NCBI RefSeq assembly: GCF_900114465.1
Contig: NZ_FOTD01000010.1
Span: 1 to 64,000, forward strand
Direction of reading: 5' to 3'
DNA length: 64,000 nt
From: Trichococcus palustris
GTDB taxonomy: Bacteria > Bacillota > Bacilli > Lactobacillales > Aerococcaceae
A model generated the notes under the pieces. That model searched no databases. It was not told the origin of the DNA and was given only the letters and a program-made list of their open reading frames with translations. Of this stretch, positions 34,608 to 44,323 are shown piece after piece; within the stretch, counting starts at the first letter, position 1; each line of letters begins with the position of its first letter. The translations under genes and the position numbers were made by a program.

Positions 34608-36884
34608 ATGATGACTAAGCAAATATTTGAGATCGATCCATGGAAGATTACCACGCATCAGCTGGATAAAGAGAACCGTCGCCTGCAAGAAAGCCTGACG
34701 AGTTTGGGCAATGGCTATATGGGAATGAGAGGGAATTTTGAGGAAGCTTATTCAGGCGACCATCATCAAGGGACCTATCTGGCCGGTGTCTGGTATCCCG
34801 ATAAAACGCGTGTGGGCTGGTGGAAAAACGGCTACCCGGAATATTTCGGCAAAGTGATCAATGCGCTGAACTTCATCCATATGCACATTTGGGTGGACGG
34901 GGAAGAGATCGACCTGCATCAGGATGAGGTGAAAGACTTTGCGCTCACCTTGGATATGGAAAAAGGCCGGTTGGACCGCTTCTACACAGTCATGAAGAAC
35001 GGCAAGGAAGTGACCGTCCATTTCACGCGCTTCTTAAGCATCGACGTGAAGGAGCTTTGCGCCATCAAGGTGGAAATCACCGCTTCAGCGGATGCCGCCA
35101 TCCGGATCGAGAGCGCTTTGGACGGAAATGTCCGCAACGAAGACGCGAACTATGAAGAAATATTCTGGGAATTAATCGAGCAAGGCGAAGATGCGCTTGT
35201 CGTCGAAACGATCCCGAACCCATTCGGCGTCGACCGCTTCACGGTGGCTGCTAATATGCACCACCAAGCGGTCGGCTTGGAACAAAAGGTAGGCAACAGC
35301 AAGGACCTGTTCGTTTCCCAAGTCTTTGAAGGGACCGTAAGCAAAGACCAGACTGTCTCCTTGGAGAAATACGTGACGGTGACAACAAGCCGGGACTATC
35401 CAAAAGACCAAGTGCTGACCGCCGCCGCTTTCATCCATACAACAAAAGTAGCGCCCGAAACCTTTGCGGAGCTGGAAGCGAAACAAGCAGACCTATGGGC
35501 GGAACGTTGGGAGCACGCGGATGTGGTCATCGGCGGCAACGACGAAGCGCAACAGGGCATCCGCTTCAACCTGTTCCAACTGTTCTCCACCTACTATGGG
35601 GAGGATGACCGCTTGAACATCGGACCGAAAGGCTTCACTGGCGAGAAATACGGCGGCGCAACCTATTGGGACACCGAAGCGTACGGGGTGCCGTTCTATT
35701 TGGCTTTGACCAAGCCGGAAGTCACCCGCAACCTGCTGAAATACCGCCACAACCAATTGCCGGGCGCTTACCATAATGCGGCCCAGCAAGGGCTGAAGGG
35801 CGCTTTGTATCCGATGGTGACATTCACCGGCGTGGAGTGCCACAATGAATGGGAAATCACGTTTGAAGAAATCCACCGCAACGGGGCGATCCCTTATGCC
35901 ATCTACAATTATACAGCCTATACCGGCGATGAGAGCTATCTGGCGGAGGAAGGCTTGGACGTGCTCAGTGCCGTCAGCCGTTTCTGGGCGGACCGGGTCC
36001 ATTTCTCGCAGCATAAACAATGCTACATGATCCACGGGGTGACCGGGCCGAACGAATACGAAAACAACATCAACAACAATTGGTATACGAATAAATTGGC
36101 CGTCTGGGTGCTGCGCTATACGCTGGAAAGTCTGGAAAAATATCCGGAGCGCGAAAAAGCGTTGGGAATAAGCAATGCAGAAAAAGCCAAATGGCAGGAC
36201 ATCATCGCCCGTATGTACTTCCCGTATGATGAGGAGCGCCAGGTCTTCGTCCAGCACGACACCTTCCTTGACAAGGATCTGAAACCGGTCAGCGCCTTGG
36301 ATCCGGCCGAAATGCCGTTGAACCAACACTGGTCATGGGATAAAATCCTGCGTTCCTGCTTCATCAAGCAGGCCGATGTGCTGCAGGGCATCTATCTGTT
36401 CGAGGATGAATTCACGCTAGCGGAAAAAGAACGCAACTTCGACTTCTATGAACCGATGACGGTCCACGAATCGAGTTTGTCGCCGTGCATCCATGCCATC
36501 CTGGCCGCCGAATTGAAGAAGGAAGAGAAAGCGGTCGAGCTGTATCAACGGACGGCGCGCCTGGACTTGGACAACTACAACAACGATACGGAAGATGGCC
36601 TGCACATCACGTCGATGACCGGCAGCTGGTTGACGATCGCGGAAGGCTTCGCCGGCATGCGCGCCAAAGATGGTCTCCGCTTTGCACCGTTCCTGCCGAA
36701 GGATTGGACGCATTACCAATTCCACATCAACTACCGCGGCCGTCTGATCCTGATCGCAGTGACCGGCGAAACGGTCAGCTTGACGCTGGTGAAGGGCGAA
36801 CCGATGACCGTCCAGGTCTATGAAAAAGAAATGCAGCTGGCGGCTAAAATCGAAGTCGCCATAAAAGAAACGGTGAACGCCTGA
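34608..36884 (+). CDS. malP: Maltose phosphorylase (GH65)
   Basis: 758 residues, matching the roughly 755 of lactobacillus maltose phosphorylase. N-terminal beta-sandwich domain, then an (alpha/alpha)6 barrel with the general acid E483 in [15 protein letters not shown], and a C-terminal beta domain. It splits maltose with phosphate into glucose and beta-glucose 1-phosphate in the cytosol. AAGGGGG is eight bases before the ATG at 34608; the frame upstream is excluded. First gene of malP-pgmB-malM-malR. Clearly richer in GC than the cassettes either side (22-27 kb and 40-46 kb). Kojibiose or trehalose phosphorylase is possible, but the malT/mapP context favours maltose. Confidence 0.92.
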   Translation: MMTKQIFEIDPWKITTHQLDKENRRLQESLTSLGNGYMGMRGNFEEAYSGDHHQGTYLAGVWYPDKTRVGWWKNGYPEYFGKVINALNFIHMHIWVDGEEIDLHQDEVKDFALTLDMEKGRLDRFYTVMKNGKEVTVHFTRFLSIDVKELCAIKVEITASADAAIRIESALDGNVRNEDANYEEIFWELIEQGEDALVVETIPNPFGVDRFTVAANMHHQAVGLEQKVGNSKDLFVSQVFEGTVSKDQTVSLEKYVTVTTSRDYPKDQVLTAAAFIHTTKVAPETFAELEAKQADLWAERWEHADVVIGGNDEAQQGIRFNLFQLFSTYYGEDDRLNIGPKGFTGEKYGGATYWDTEAYGVPFYLALTKPEVTRNLLKYRHNQLPGAYHNAAQQGLKGALYPMVTFTGVECHNEWEITFEEIHRNGAIPYAIYNYTAYTGDESYLAEEGLDVLSAVSRFWADRVHFSQHKQCYMIHGVTGPNEYENNINNNWYTNKLAVWVLRYTLESLEKYPEREKALGISNAEKAKWQDIIARMYFPYDEERQVFVQHDTFLDKDLKPVSALDPAEMPLNQHWSWDKILRSCFIKQADVLQGIYLFEDEFTLAEKERNFDFYEPMTVHESSLSPCIHAILAAELKKEEKAVELYQRTARLDLDNYNNDTEDGLHITSMTGSWLTIAEGFAGMRAKDGLRFAPFLPKDWTHYQFHINYRGRLILIAVTGETVSLTLVKGEPMTVQVYEKEMQLAAKIEVAIKETVNA

Positions 36885-36919
36885 TGAGCAGGCAACCGAA
36901 AACGGAGAGGGACGATGAC

Positions 36920-37591
36920 ATGAAAGCAGTATTGTTTGATTTGGACGGTGTGATCACCGATACAGCCAAATTCCATTTTCTGGCTTGGCGCGAGTTGGGG
37001 GCTGAGTTGGGGATTGAGGTCGACGAAAAATTCAACGAGGAGTTGAAGGGCGTCAGCCGCCTGGATTCCTTGGAACGCATTCTGGCGCAGGGCGGGGTTT
37101 CCGACAAATATTCCCCGGCCGAAAAAGAAACGCTGTGCACGAAGAAAAATGAGCATTATCTGGAACTGATCCAGGAAATGACGCCGGACGATATTCTGCC
37201 GGGCATTTTGCCGCTGCTGGAGGAATTGCGGGCAGCGGAACTGAAAACAATCATAACATCCGCCAGCAAGAACGCCCCCGGGATATTGGCGCTCCTGCAG
37301 GTGAGGGATTATTTCGACGACATCGTCGATCCGGCAACTGTTGCGGCCGGGAAACCGGCGCCGGACATCTTTTTGGCGGGCGCCAGCTTGGCCGGTGTCC
37401 AGCCCGCTGACTGCATCGGCGTAGAGGATGCCGCTTCAGGCGTGGAAGCCATCAAGGCTGCCGCCATCGCGGCGGTCGCGGTAGGGGACGAACGAGTATT
37501 GTGGCTGGCTGACCACGTCCTGCCGAGCACGGCCAATCTGTCGCTTGCCGTCCTGCGCCGAACATGGATGAAGGCGAAAGCCAATGGTTAG
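36920..37591 (+). CDS. pgmB: Beta-phosphoglucomutase
   Basis: 223-residue HAD-family protein. Nucleophile D7 and acid/base D9 in VLFDLDGVITDT, cap domain with the family's KFHFLAWREL segment, then TSASKNA and the metal-binding GVEDAASGVEA. It converts beta-glucose 1-phosphate from maltose phosphorylase into glucose 6-phosphate. The start at 36920 has GGAGAGGG upstream. It lies 35 bases after malP and overlaps the next gene by eight bases. Confidence 0.93.
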   Translation: MKAVLFDLDGVITDTAKFHFLAWRELGAELGIEVDEKFNEELKGVSRLDSLERILAQGGVSDKYSPAEKETLCTKKNEHYLELIQEMTPDDILPGILPLLEELRAAELKTIITSASKNAPGILALLQVRDYFDDIVDPATVAAGKPAPDIFLAGASLAGVQPADCIGVEDAASGVEAIKAAAIAAVAVGDERVLWLADHVLPSTANLSLAVLRRTWMKAKANG

Positions 37592-38597
37592 CATCGCTGT
37601 TTCCGAATGGGGCAGCATCGGACCGGAAAAAGTCATGCGCATCACCATGCGCCAACCGAACGGGATGGCCGTCAGCTGCATCAACTACGGCGCGCGGCTG
37701 ACCGGATTGCTTGTGCCGGATCGGGAAGGGACAAGCGAAAACGTCGTCTTGGGACTTGCCGATGCGGAGGCATACGGCAAAGATCAGGCTTCCTTCGGCG
37801 CCACCGTCGGGCCGGTCGCGGGCCGGATTGCCGTCGGGAAATGGGGAGCGGTGCAGCTGGAGAAAAATGCCGGCGACCACCATATCCATGGCGGCAGCCG
37901 CGGCTGGGGCCAACAATTCTGGGACTACACGACCGAACAAACGGAAGAGGCCGCAACGGTCACCTTCTCCTTGACTTCGACACCGGAAAGGGTCGGCTAT
38001 CCAGGCAAGCTGCAGGCGAAAGTCAGCTATACCCTCGATGCGGCCGGCGGGCTGACGGTCGAGATGCAGGGAATCAGCGCCGAGGAAACATTGTTCAACC
38101 CGACCAGCCACATCTACTTCAATCTGAGCGGGGACGCGAAACGCCGCATAACCGACCACACGCTGCAGTTGGCCTGCGAGGAAGTACTGGCACTCGATGC
38201 CGATAAGCTGCCGACCGGAACCAGACAAGCGGTGGCCGGCACGGCTTTCGATTTCCGCCAAGCGCGCAGCATCGGCGAAGCCATCGGCAAACGCGAGCAA
38301 GGGTTTGACGATGTTTTCTGGATGCGACCGGGCAAGCAACCGCAACTGATCCTGAGGGATGAAGGAAGCGGCCGTCAGCTGATCCTTTCGAGCAACCGCA
38401 GCAGCATCGTCCTCTTTTCGACGACGGATATGAACGAGCCGTACCTTGTGAACGGCCGCCCGATGGAAAGCCATCTGGGATTGGCGATCGAGGCGCAGGA
38501 AGCGCCGGATGCCATCCGTCATCCGGAGTGGGACAATATTGTCCTGCAGCCCCACACTTTGGCGAAAAGGGTTCAAAATTATCACTTTACGTGGTAA
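37584..38597 (+). CDS. malM: Aldose 1-epimerase (mutarotase)
   Basis: 337 residues of the galactose mutarotase fold: INYGARLTGLLVPDREG near the N-terminus, AGRIAVGKW, HHIHGGSRGWGQQFWD containing the catalytic histidine region, NPTSHIYFNLSG, and a C-terminal glutamate segment (LAIEAQEAPDA). It interconverts alpha and beta anomers of glucose or maltose so the phosphorylase gets its preferred anomer. The eight-base overlap with pgmB shows translational coupling. Corresponds to malM of the enterococcal malPBMR operon. Confidence 0.88.
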   Translation: MVSIAVSEWGSIGPEKVMRITMRQPNGMAVSCINYGARLTGLLVPDREGTSENVVLGLADAEAYGKDQASFGATVGPVAGRIAVGKWGAVQLEKNAGDHHIHGGSRGWGQQFWDYTTEQTEEAATVTFSLTSTPERVGYPGKLQAKVSYTLDAAGGLTVEMQGISAEETLFNPTSHIYFNLSGDAKRRITDHTLQLACEEVLALDADKLPTGTRQAVAGTAFDFRQARSIGEAIGKREQGFDDVFWMRPGKQPQLILRDEGSGRQLILSSNRSSIVLFSTTDMNEPYLVNGRPMESHLGLAIEAQEAPDAIRHPEWDNIVLQPHTLAKRVQNYHFTW

Positions 38598-38635
38598 TCT
38601 TAGGTGAGAAAAATGAAATCTGAGGTAATCCGCCT

Positions 38636-39643
38636 ATGACCGTTACGATAAAAGATGTCGCAAAAGCAGCCGGCGTGGCCACTTCGACCGTTTCAAGGAC
38701 GTTGAAGGACAGCCCGCTGATCAGCGAAAACACAAAAATAAAAGTACGCCAAGCGATGCAGAAACTCGGCTATACGCCCAACTTCGCCGCCCAGAATCTG
38801 GCCAATCAATCAACGCAGACAATCGGCGTAATCCTGCCGGTGGCGACGATGGGGAACCCGGCCCAGAATCCGTTGTTCCTGGAGATGATCCAGGAAATCG
38901 GGGTCGTGTGCAACGAACAGAAGTACATGATCTCCTTGGCGACCGGAAAAACGATGGCGGAATTGAAGGACAGCGTACGCCTGATGCATCAGCGCAAACT
39001 GGTCGACGGCTTCATCCTGCTGTATTCGGAGGCGAAGGATCCGATCCGGAAATTCCTACATGATGAGAAGATTCCCTATGCCTTGCTTGGGAAACCGGAT
39101 GCCTACGAGAACGAGACGATCTACGTCGACAACGACAACCGCTTATCCGGCAAGACGGCGGCGGACTATCTGGTCCAGCACGGGCACCAACGGATCGGCT
39201 ATGTCGGTTTGACGCCTTCCCAGGTGGTCGATAAGGAGCGCTACAAGGGCTACTCCGATGCCCTACGGGACGCCGATCTGATCGTCCATCCGGCACTCTA
39301 TTTCGAAACGCCGGATGATTTCATGGCCTTCCAAGAGTTCCTCGAAGAGACCAAACCGACCGGACTGGTCGTCGGTGACGACCGCCTGGCCCTGAAGGTC
39401 CTGCAGTATCTGCAGCTGGATCATTACAAGGTGCCGGACGACATTTCCCTGATCAGCTTCAACAATTCCGTATTCGCGACCTTGTCCCATCCGTTCCTGA
39501 CGACCGTGGATATCCATGTGCAGGAATTGGCCAGACAGGCAGCGACGCAACTGCTGCGGCAACTGCACGAACCGAGCCTGCTGCTGCCGAAGATGATCGT
39601 GCCGCATGAAGTGATTGAGCGGGAGACTGTCATAAGGCTCTGA
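38636..39643 (+). CDS. malR: LacI-family maltose operon regulator
   Basis: 335 residues. The N-terminal helix-turn-helix TIKDVAKAAGVATSTVSRTL is followed by the hinge ending in FAAQNLANQ and a periplasmic-binding-protein-like effector domain (GVILPVATMG to the C-terminus). As the last gene of malPBMR it is expected to bind the GCAA-N-CG-N-TTGC operators before malT, malP, malE and the GH13 operon. This assignment rests on position and on the palindromic LacI-type shape of those sites. The ATG has a weak GAGGTAA ten bases upstream. Confidence 0.88.
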   Translation: MTVTIKDVAKAAGVATSTVSRTLKDSPLISENTKIKVRQAMQKLGYTPNFAAQNLANQSTQTIGVILPVATMGNPAQNPLFLEMIQEIGVVCNEQKYMISLATGKTMAELKDSVRLMHQRKLVDGFILLYSEAKDPIRKFLHDEKIPYALLGKPDAYENETIYVDNDNRLSGKTAADYLVQHGHQRIGYVGLTPSQVVDKERYKGYSDALRDADLIVHPALYFETPDDFMAFQEFLEETKPTGLVVGDDRLALKVLQYLQLDHYKVPDDISLISFNNSVFATLSHPFLTTVDIHVQELARQAATQLLRQLHEPSLLLPKMIVPHEVIERETVIRL

Positions 39644-39676
39644 GAATAGTGCTGTTGGATACTGAATAAAATAATG

Positions 39677-39722
39677 CAAGCCACCTTGTTTCCAGTGAGT
39701 GATTGGAAACAAGGTGGCTTGT
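39677..39722 (+). terminator. Terminator of malPBMR
   Basis: An 18-bp perfect stem, CAAGCCACCTTGTTTCCA with TGGAAACAAGGTGGCTTG, and a 9-base loop. Confidence 0.85.
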
Positions 39723-40103
39723 GTTTTTGTTTTGGGGCATGATTTCAAAATGAACTTAATTTTGTAAAGGCTTTGTTGCGCTGAAAACCATTGCACACTT
39801 TTGTTAGCACAAAACAAAATAATACTTTTAAATCCAAATGGGGTAAGTTAAACTAATTTTTTACGAACATAAAAATCCTACTAGGTATTGAATGTTGGTG
39901 GGTTCACCAATATTCTAGAGCCTAGTGTGGATTTTTTTGCATGCTCAATGTTAAAGAAGCTGCGAATAATTTAAATTAAAATGAGCTAATCAGGAACAGG
40001 TTAAGACAGCGTTTACATTTTTGCAAAATTAGATGGCAATAATATCTACTAACAAATTTTTTGAAGGGAACGTATACTTCAATCAAGCAAGGAGATAAAG
40101 AAT
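39723..40103 (+). other. Intergenic region ahead of the PRD regulator
   Basis: No gene seen. It contains the long hairpin at 39872-39938, a loosely cre-like ACAGCGTTTACATTT at about 40007-40021, and AAGGAGAT at about 40089 serving the next gene. Confidence 0.4.
39872..39938 (+). terminator. Long two-part hairpin followed by a T-run
   Basis: Outer arms AAATCCTACTAGG and CCTAGTGTGGATTT, inner arms GAATGTTGGTG and CACCAATATTC, then TTTTTTT. It is about 165 bases ahead of the PRD gene, so it may be a leader terminator or attenuator instead of the end of an upstream transcript. Confidence 0.55.
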
Positions 40104-42182
40104 ATGAGAGATAGATCATTAGAACTATTGAGAAAATTTGTTGCTTCTGATTTTCCAGTTAGCATCGAGACATTGTGCGAGGAATTCAAGTTGAGTCAGA
40201 GGACTTTGAGGAGTGAGATAAAGAACCTGAATGATTGCTTGATGAATAATGAATTTCCTATCATCGAGACCGTTAGAGGAAAGGGATTTCTATTGACATT
40301 GAGTAAAAGTCAAATGATTGATTTAATGGGCCTTTTTGGGAGTGATTTAAAAGACGAATTTTATAGCAGGGATGAAAGAATAATCGATTTAGTTTTAGAC
40401 ATAGCACTAGGGCAAAATAAAGTCTTCCTGTATCAAAAGGAAGAGGAATACAAAATATCTAAAAGCACTTTAGATGAAGACATGAGGAGGTTAAGAACGT
40501 TATTAAAAGAATATGGTGTTGAGGTGTTAAGCATACCGAAACAAGGTCTAGTTTTTGAAGGTAAGGAAAGAATTATCCGAACCATGCTGTACTCTCTGGT
40601 CAATAAGGCTATAGATAACGTTGCTCTGATAGATAACATAAAAAATCAATCTACATTACAGCAGATCATTTTCAAATATATTCCTCTGGGAATCATAAAT
40701 GAAATCAATCAAATATATGATCAATCTATTTCTTCTAGTGAAGAAAATTTGTACCGAAAAAACCGGATCCTGTTTACTGGTATTTGGATGGTCAGGTACA
40801 ACATGGGGTTTTATGTTAAGAATACAAATTGGGTAAGAGCTACGGAAAATGCTCCCAATGGCTTGCATGTTTTTGTAACCGCTATTTTTGAACAGTTCGG
40901 ATTAGCACCAGATAAAAATGAATTCAACTACTTGGTATTTATGTTAAATACATTCAATTCTAAGGACATGAACAACTCAGTTGAGTGGGCGCAGGCTCAG
41001 ATCCTGTCTATACAGCTGATTCAGTACGTCGAGAATACAACAAAAATACCATTCTCCAAGAAGGAAGCGGCTTTACAGGAAGGGCTGTATAAACATATCG
41101 GGGGGTTGTTGAATCGGCTTCGCTATGACACCCAATTCGCTAATCCGATGAAAGGCAACATCAAAAGCAATTATGGCGAAATTTACAAAGCAGTCGAGGG
41201 CTTTTCGAAAGTAATGAGCACAACCCTGGATAAAGAAATTACTGAAGATGAAGTCGCATTTCTGACTATTCACTTTTCAACATCATTAAGTGAATTGAAC
41301 CAGGAGATTGAATATTGTTATCGAGCGGTGGTTATTTGTAATCATGGTGTGGCTACTGGAAAACTCTTGGCAGAGAATCTGAAGGAGTTATTTAATATTG
41401 AAGTTCTTGCCGTTCTTAGCTCTAGAGAGACTGAATTGATTAATAAATTAGATGTGGATTTGGTTTTTTCTACTGTACCTATATCAGAGGTGTCAAAACC
41501 ACTGTTGGTAATCGATCCAATAATAAAGCGGGAGAGCAAAGAAGTGATATACAACTTCTTAAATCAAAATTCTGATTGTAAACGATTAATAAGTCATCAT
41601 GAAAATGCGACGCAGATGTTTTCTTCCATACTTAACTTGATGGAGAAGCAGGACATTAAGATTACGAAAGAGATTTATAGTGATGTGGAAGAAATCTTTA
41701 GAAAAAATCGTTTGTCATTCAATACAAGGGAGATTCAGCCTATGATCAAAGACATTTTGAAGGATACGGATATCATAATCCAGGCTAAAGCGAGTGGTTG
41801 GGAAGATTCGATAACAATTGTTTCAAAACCACTGCTTGATGATGGGACAATTACAGATCAGTATGTAACAGCAATGATAGACACAGTTAAGGAGTTTGGT
41901 CCATATATTGTAATTGGTCCACATCTTGCTTTAGCACATGCACGACCGGAAGAGGGAGCTAACAGGCTTGGATTGAGTGTAGCAACTTTAGAAGAGCCGG
42001 TAAATTTTGGGCACGAGACGAATGATCCGGTTAAGATTATTTTCTGTTTATCAGCCATCGACTCATTTTCCCATTTGAACATTATGAAGAACCTGATTGA
42101 TCTGATTAATGACGAGGAGAAAATCGATCAATTAGCTGAGGTGAAATCTGAAGAGGAATTCAAGCAAGTGCTGTTTGGGTAA
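40104..42182 (+). CDS. PRD-containing transcriptional activator with EIIB-like and EIIA domains (MtlR/LicR type)
   Basis: 692 residues. N-terminal winged-helix pair (about 1-160, e.g. CEEFKLSQRTLRSEIKNLN), PRD1 and PRD2 (about 175-395), an EIIB-like domain with cysteine in AVVICNHGVATGKLL (about 410-425), and a C-terminal EIIA of the mannitol/ascorbate type, with the phosphorylatable histidine in GPHLALAHARPEEGA (about 612-626). Phosphorylation by the PTS tunes its activity. AAGGAGAT precedes the ATG. It is followed in the same direction by ascorbate-type IIB and IIC genes, which it probably activates. Confidence 0.88.
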   Translation: MRDRSLELLRKFVASDFPVSIETLCEEFKLSQRTLRSEIKNLNDCLMNNEFPIIETVRGKGFLLTLSKSQMIDLMGLFGSDLKDEFYSRDERIIDLVLDIALGQNKVFLYQKEEEYKISKSTLDEDMRRLRTLLKEYGVEVLSIPKQGLVFEGKERIIRTMLYSLVNKAIDNVALIDNIKNQSTLQQIIFKYIPLGIINEINQIYDQSISSSEENLYRKNRILFTGIWMVRYNMGFYVKNTNWVRATENAPNGLHVFVTAIFEQFGLAPDKNEFNYLVFMLNTFNSKDMNNSVEWAQAQILSIQLIQYVENTTKIPFSKKEAALQEGLYKHIGGLLNRLRYDTQFANPMKGNIKSNYGEIYKAVEGFSKVMSTTLDKEITEDEVAFLTIHFSTSLSELNQEIEYCYRAVVICNHGVATGKLLAENLKELFNIEVLAVLSSRETELINKLDVDLVFSTVPISEVSKPLLVIDPIIKRESKEVIYNFLNQNSDCKRLISHHENATQMFSSILNLMEKQDIKITKEIYSDVEEIFRKNRLSFNTREIQPMIKDILKDTDIIIQAKASGWEDSITIVSKPLLDDGTITDQYVTAMIDTVKEFGPYIVIGPHLALAHARPEEGANRLGLSVATLEEPVNFGHETNDPVKIIFCLSAIDSFSHLNIMKNLIDLINDEEKIDQLAEVKSEEEFKQVLFG

Positions 42183-42237
42183 TTAGGAAATGGGAATGAT
42201 TTCCATAATATAAAAATGAAATAGGAGCGTGATTTTT

Positions 42238-42546
42238 ATGGGTAAAAAAGTAAATATTCTATTCGTATGTGGAGCAGGGTTAGGCAGTAGTTTTGCAGCC
42301 CAAATGGCAGCGGAGGATGTATTGAACAGTCACAATGTAAAAGCAAAGTTGGATCACGTAGATATATCCAGTGCGGCATCCTTGCAACCGGACATCATCA
42401 TTACAGCCCAAAATTTTAAATCCCAGTTCGAAAAATTCAGTATTGATGAAACAAAGACAGCCATTGTTTACTTGAAAAACATCGTATCTAAATCTGAAAT
42501 TGAAGAAAAACTTTTACCGGTTCTAGAAGCTAAAGGCGCACTATAA
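42238..42546 (+). CDS. PTS IIB component, ascorbate (UlaB/SgaB) type
   Basis: 102 residues. The phosphocysteine loop is ILFVCGAGLGSS with C11, followed by the typical beta-alpha fold of lactose/ascorbate-class IIB. The ATG at 42238 is chosen; the GTG at 42229 sits on top of the AGGAG. It passes phosphate to the sugar carried by the IIC encoded next. Substrate not deducible; the downstream aldolase points to a ketose- or pentitol-like sugar phosphate. Confidence 0.88.
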   Translation: MGKKVNILFVCGAGLGSSFAAQMAAEDVLNSHNVKAKLDHVDISSAASLQPDIIITAQNFKSQFEKFSIDETKTAIVYLKNIVSKSEIEEKLLPVLEAKGAL

Positions 42547-42571
42547 TTAAAAATTATAAGAGGTGATATTA

Positions 42572-43855
42572 ATGGGTGTTGTAAATTTTATTATTAATAA
42601 CGTTCTCACACAAGCTTCAATTACGATTGCTTTAATTGCTATGATGGGTTTAATGCTTCAGAAGAAGGCGGCCGGACAAATTATATCAGGCACTTTAAAA
42701 ACGTTGCTAGGATTCCAAGTGTTGAGTGCGGGTTCCAGCATCATTGTAGGTAGCTTGGTTTATTTTGGGAAGATATTTACAGCGGGTTTCCATATGCAAG
42801 GGATTATCCCATCGATTGAAGCCATTAACGGTCAAGCAATGAATGAACTTGGGCTAGGCAGAGATATTGCCCTTACTTTCTTAGCTATCTTTATATTTAA
42901 TATTCTGATTGCTCGCTTCACTAAATGGAAATATATCTTCTTAACCGGTCAGGCAATTCTATGGATGGCGACAATGACCACAGTATTCGGTTTCTTTGCC
43001 GGGCTAAGAGGTATTGTGCTAATACTAGTTGGCGGATTTGTAGGTGGTGTTTTTGCAGTAGCTATGCCAGCACTTGCCCAACCTATCATTCGTAAGATTA
43101 CTGGATCAAATGATATCGCCTTAGGTCACTTCTGTACCATTGGTTATTTATTCGAAGCAGGCGTTGCTAAGATTTTTGGCGAAAAAGGGGAAAACAAAAA
43201 ATCGATTGAAGATATCAAATTACCTGAATCGTTTGAATTCCTACAAGATACTTATCTATCTGTAATGGTAGTTATGGTTCCTCTATACATCATCACAGCA
43301 GCCTTTGCTGGTCCTGGTGTAGGCGATCCTGGGTCACAACATTACTTGATGTTCGCGTTCCTACAAGCAATCCAGTTCGTTGTTGGGGTGTATGTATTAT
43401 TAGCCGGTGTACGCTTATTGCTAGGAGAAATCGTGCCAGCATTCAGAGGTATTGCAATGAAATTAGTGCCGGATGCTATCCCTGCATTGGATTGCCCAGT
43501 ATTCTTCCCATATTCTCCAAATGCGGTAATTTTGGGATTCATCACAACAACAATCGGTACAATTATCGCAATGTTCACACTTCCAGTATTCGGACTAGCA
43601 ATGATTTTGCCAGGAATGCTGACAAACTTCTTCGCTGGAGGTACAGCAGGTATCTTTGGTAATGCTGTAGGCGGCCGCAGAGGAGCAATTATTGGCGGTA
43701 TTGCCCATGGATTCTTCATTACATTATTGCCAGCACTTCTAGTGACAATCTTTAATGGTATGGGATTCATAAACGCTACAGCAACAGACGTTGATACAGT
43801 TTCAGCTGCAATGTTGTACGCATGGATCTTGAGCCCAATCTTAAAGGCGTTCTAA
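42572..43855 (+). CDS. PTS IIC component, ascorbate (UlaA/SgaT) family
   Basis: 427 residues with about 10-11 membrane helices; family segments include GFQVLSAGSSIIVGSL, a charged-free MQGIIPSIEAINGQAMNELGLG loop, and ALDCPVFFPYSPNAVILGF, which resembles the UlaA substrate-site region. AAGAGGTG lies before the ATG at 42572. Forms the transporter with the upstream IIB. No separate IIA gene is found in the operon. Confidence 0.88.
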   Translation: MGVVNFIINNVLTQASITIALIAMMGLMLQKKAAGQIISGTLKTLLGFQVLSAGSSIIVGSLVYFGKIFTAGFHMQGIIPSIEAINGQAMNELGLGRDIALTFLAIFIFNILIARFTKWKYIFLTGQAILWMATMTTVFGFFAGLRGIVLILVGGFVGGVFAVAMPALAQPIIRKITGSNDIALGHFCTIGYLFEAGVAKIFGEKGENKKSIEDIKLPESFEFLQDTYLSVMVVMVPLYIITAAFAGPGVGDPGSQHYLMFAFLQAIQFVVGVYVLLAGVRLLLGEIVPAFRGIAMKLVPDAIPALDCPVFFPYSPNAVILGFITTTIGTIIAMFTLPVFGLAMILPGMLTNFFAGGTAGIFGNAVGGRRGAIIGGIAHGFFITLLPALLVTIFNGMGFINATATDVDTVSAAMLYAWILSPILKAF

Positions 43856-43880
43856 TCAGTAAGTATTGGAGGAAAAATCA

Positions 43881-44297
43881 ATGTTTAACTTTTTTGGAAA
43901 AAAGAAGGAAAAAGTTCAAGAAGTTAAAGAAAAAATTCAGTTATCTGATGAGCGCATCTCCGAATTACGGGATGTAATCGAAAAAACCACTACGGAAATC
44001 CAAGAAATTGATTCAGCAGATACACAAAAAAACGTGTTGTTGGCTTCGCTGCATGAAAAATTAGGGTTGGCTTATGCTGAGTTGGGTGAGGATGATCAGG
44101 CTCTTGCCACTTTAGAAAAGAGTTTGGATTACAAATTGACGATTGGGGATGGCTACAAAAAATTAATGAGCATCTACAATGCCAAACGAGCTGAAGCAGC
44201 AAGAAACGGCAGTGATGCAGGCATCGAAGAATACATGGGGAAAATGGATAACATGAGACAGATTGCTAAGAAAGTAACCATATCAGGATCAAAATAA
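43881..44297 (+). CDS. Small TPR-like protein in the PTS operon
   Basis: 138 residues. A basic N-terminus (MFNFFGKKKEKVQEVKEK) precedes helices, and the central LASLHEKLGLAYAELGEDDQALATLEKSLDYK fits one and a half tetratricopeptide repeats (about residues 56-88). No catalytic motif. GGAGG precedes the ATG at 43881, 25 bases after IIC and 26 before the aldolase gene, so it is an integral operon member. Function unknown; a scaffold or assembly factor for the PTS or aldolase is a guess. Confidence 0.65.
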   Translation: MFNFFGKKKEKVQEVKEKIQLSDERISELRDVIEKTTTEIQEIDSADTQKNVLLASLHEKLGLAYAELGEDDQALATLEKSLDYKLTIGDGYKKLMSIYNAKRAEAARNGSDAGIEEYMGKMDNMRQIAKKVTISGSK

Positions 44298-44323
44298 TAT
44301 ACAGCAAAGGAAATGATGAAAAT

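Noticed and set aside
35493-36329. 278-codon minus-strand open frame inside malP
   Set aside because: Antisense to a certain GH65 gene in a GC-rich stretch; no ribosome site and no family motif, so a shadow of codon bias.
37452-38585. 377-codon minus-strand open frame opposite malM
   Set aside because: Fully antisense to the mutarotase and pgmB end, Arg/Pro/Gly-rich composition typical of shadow frames.
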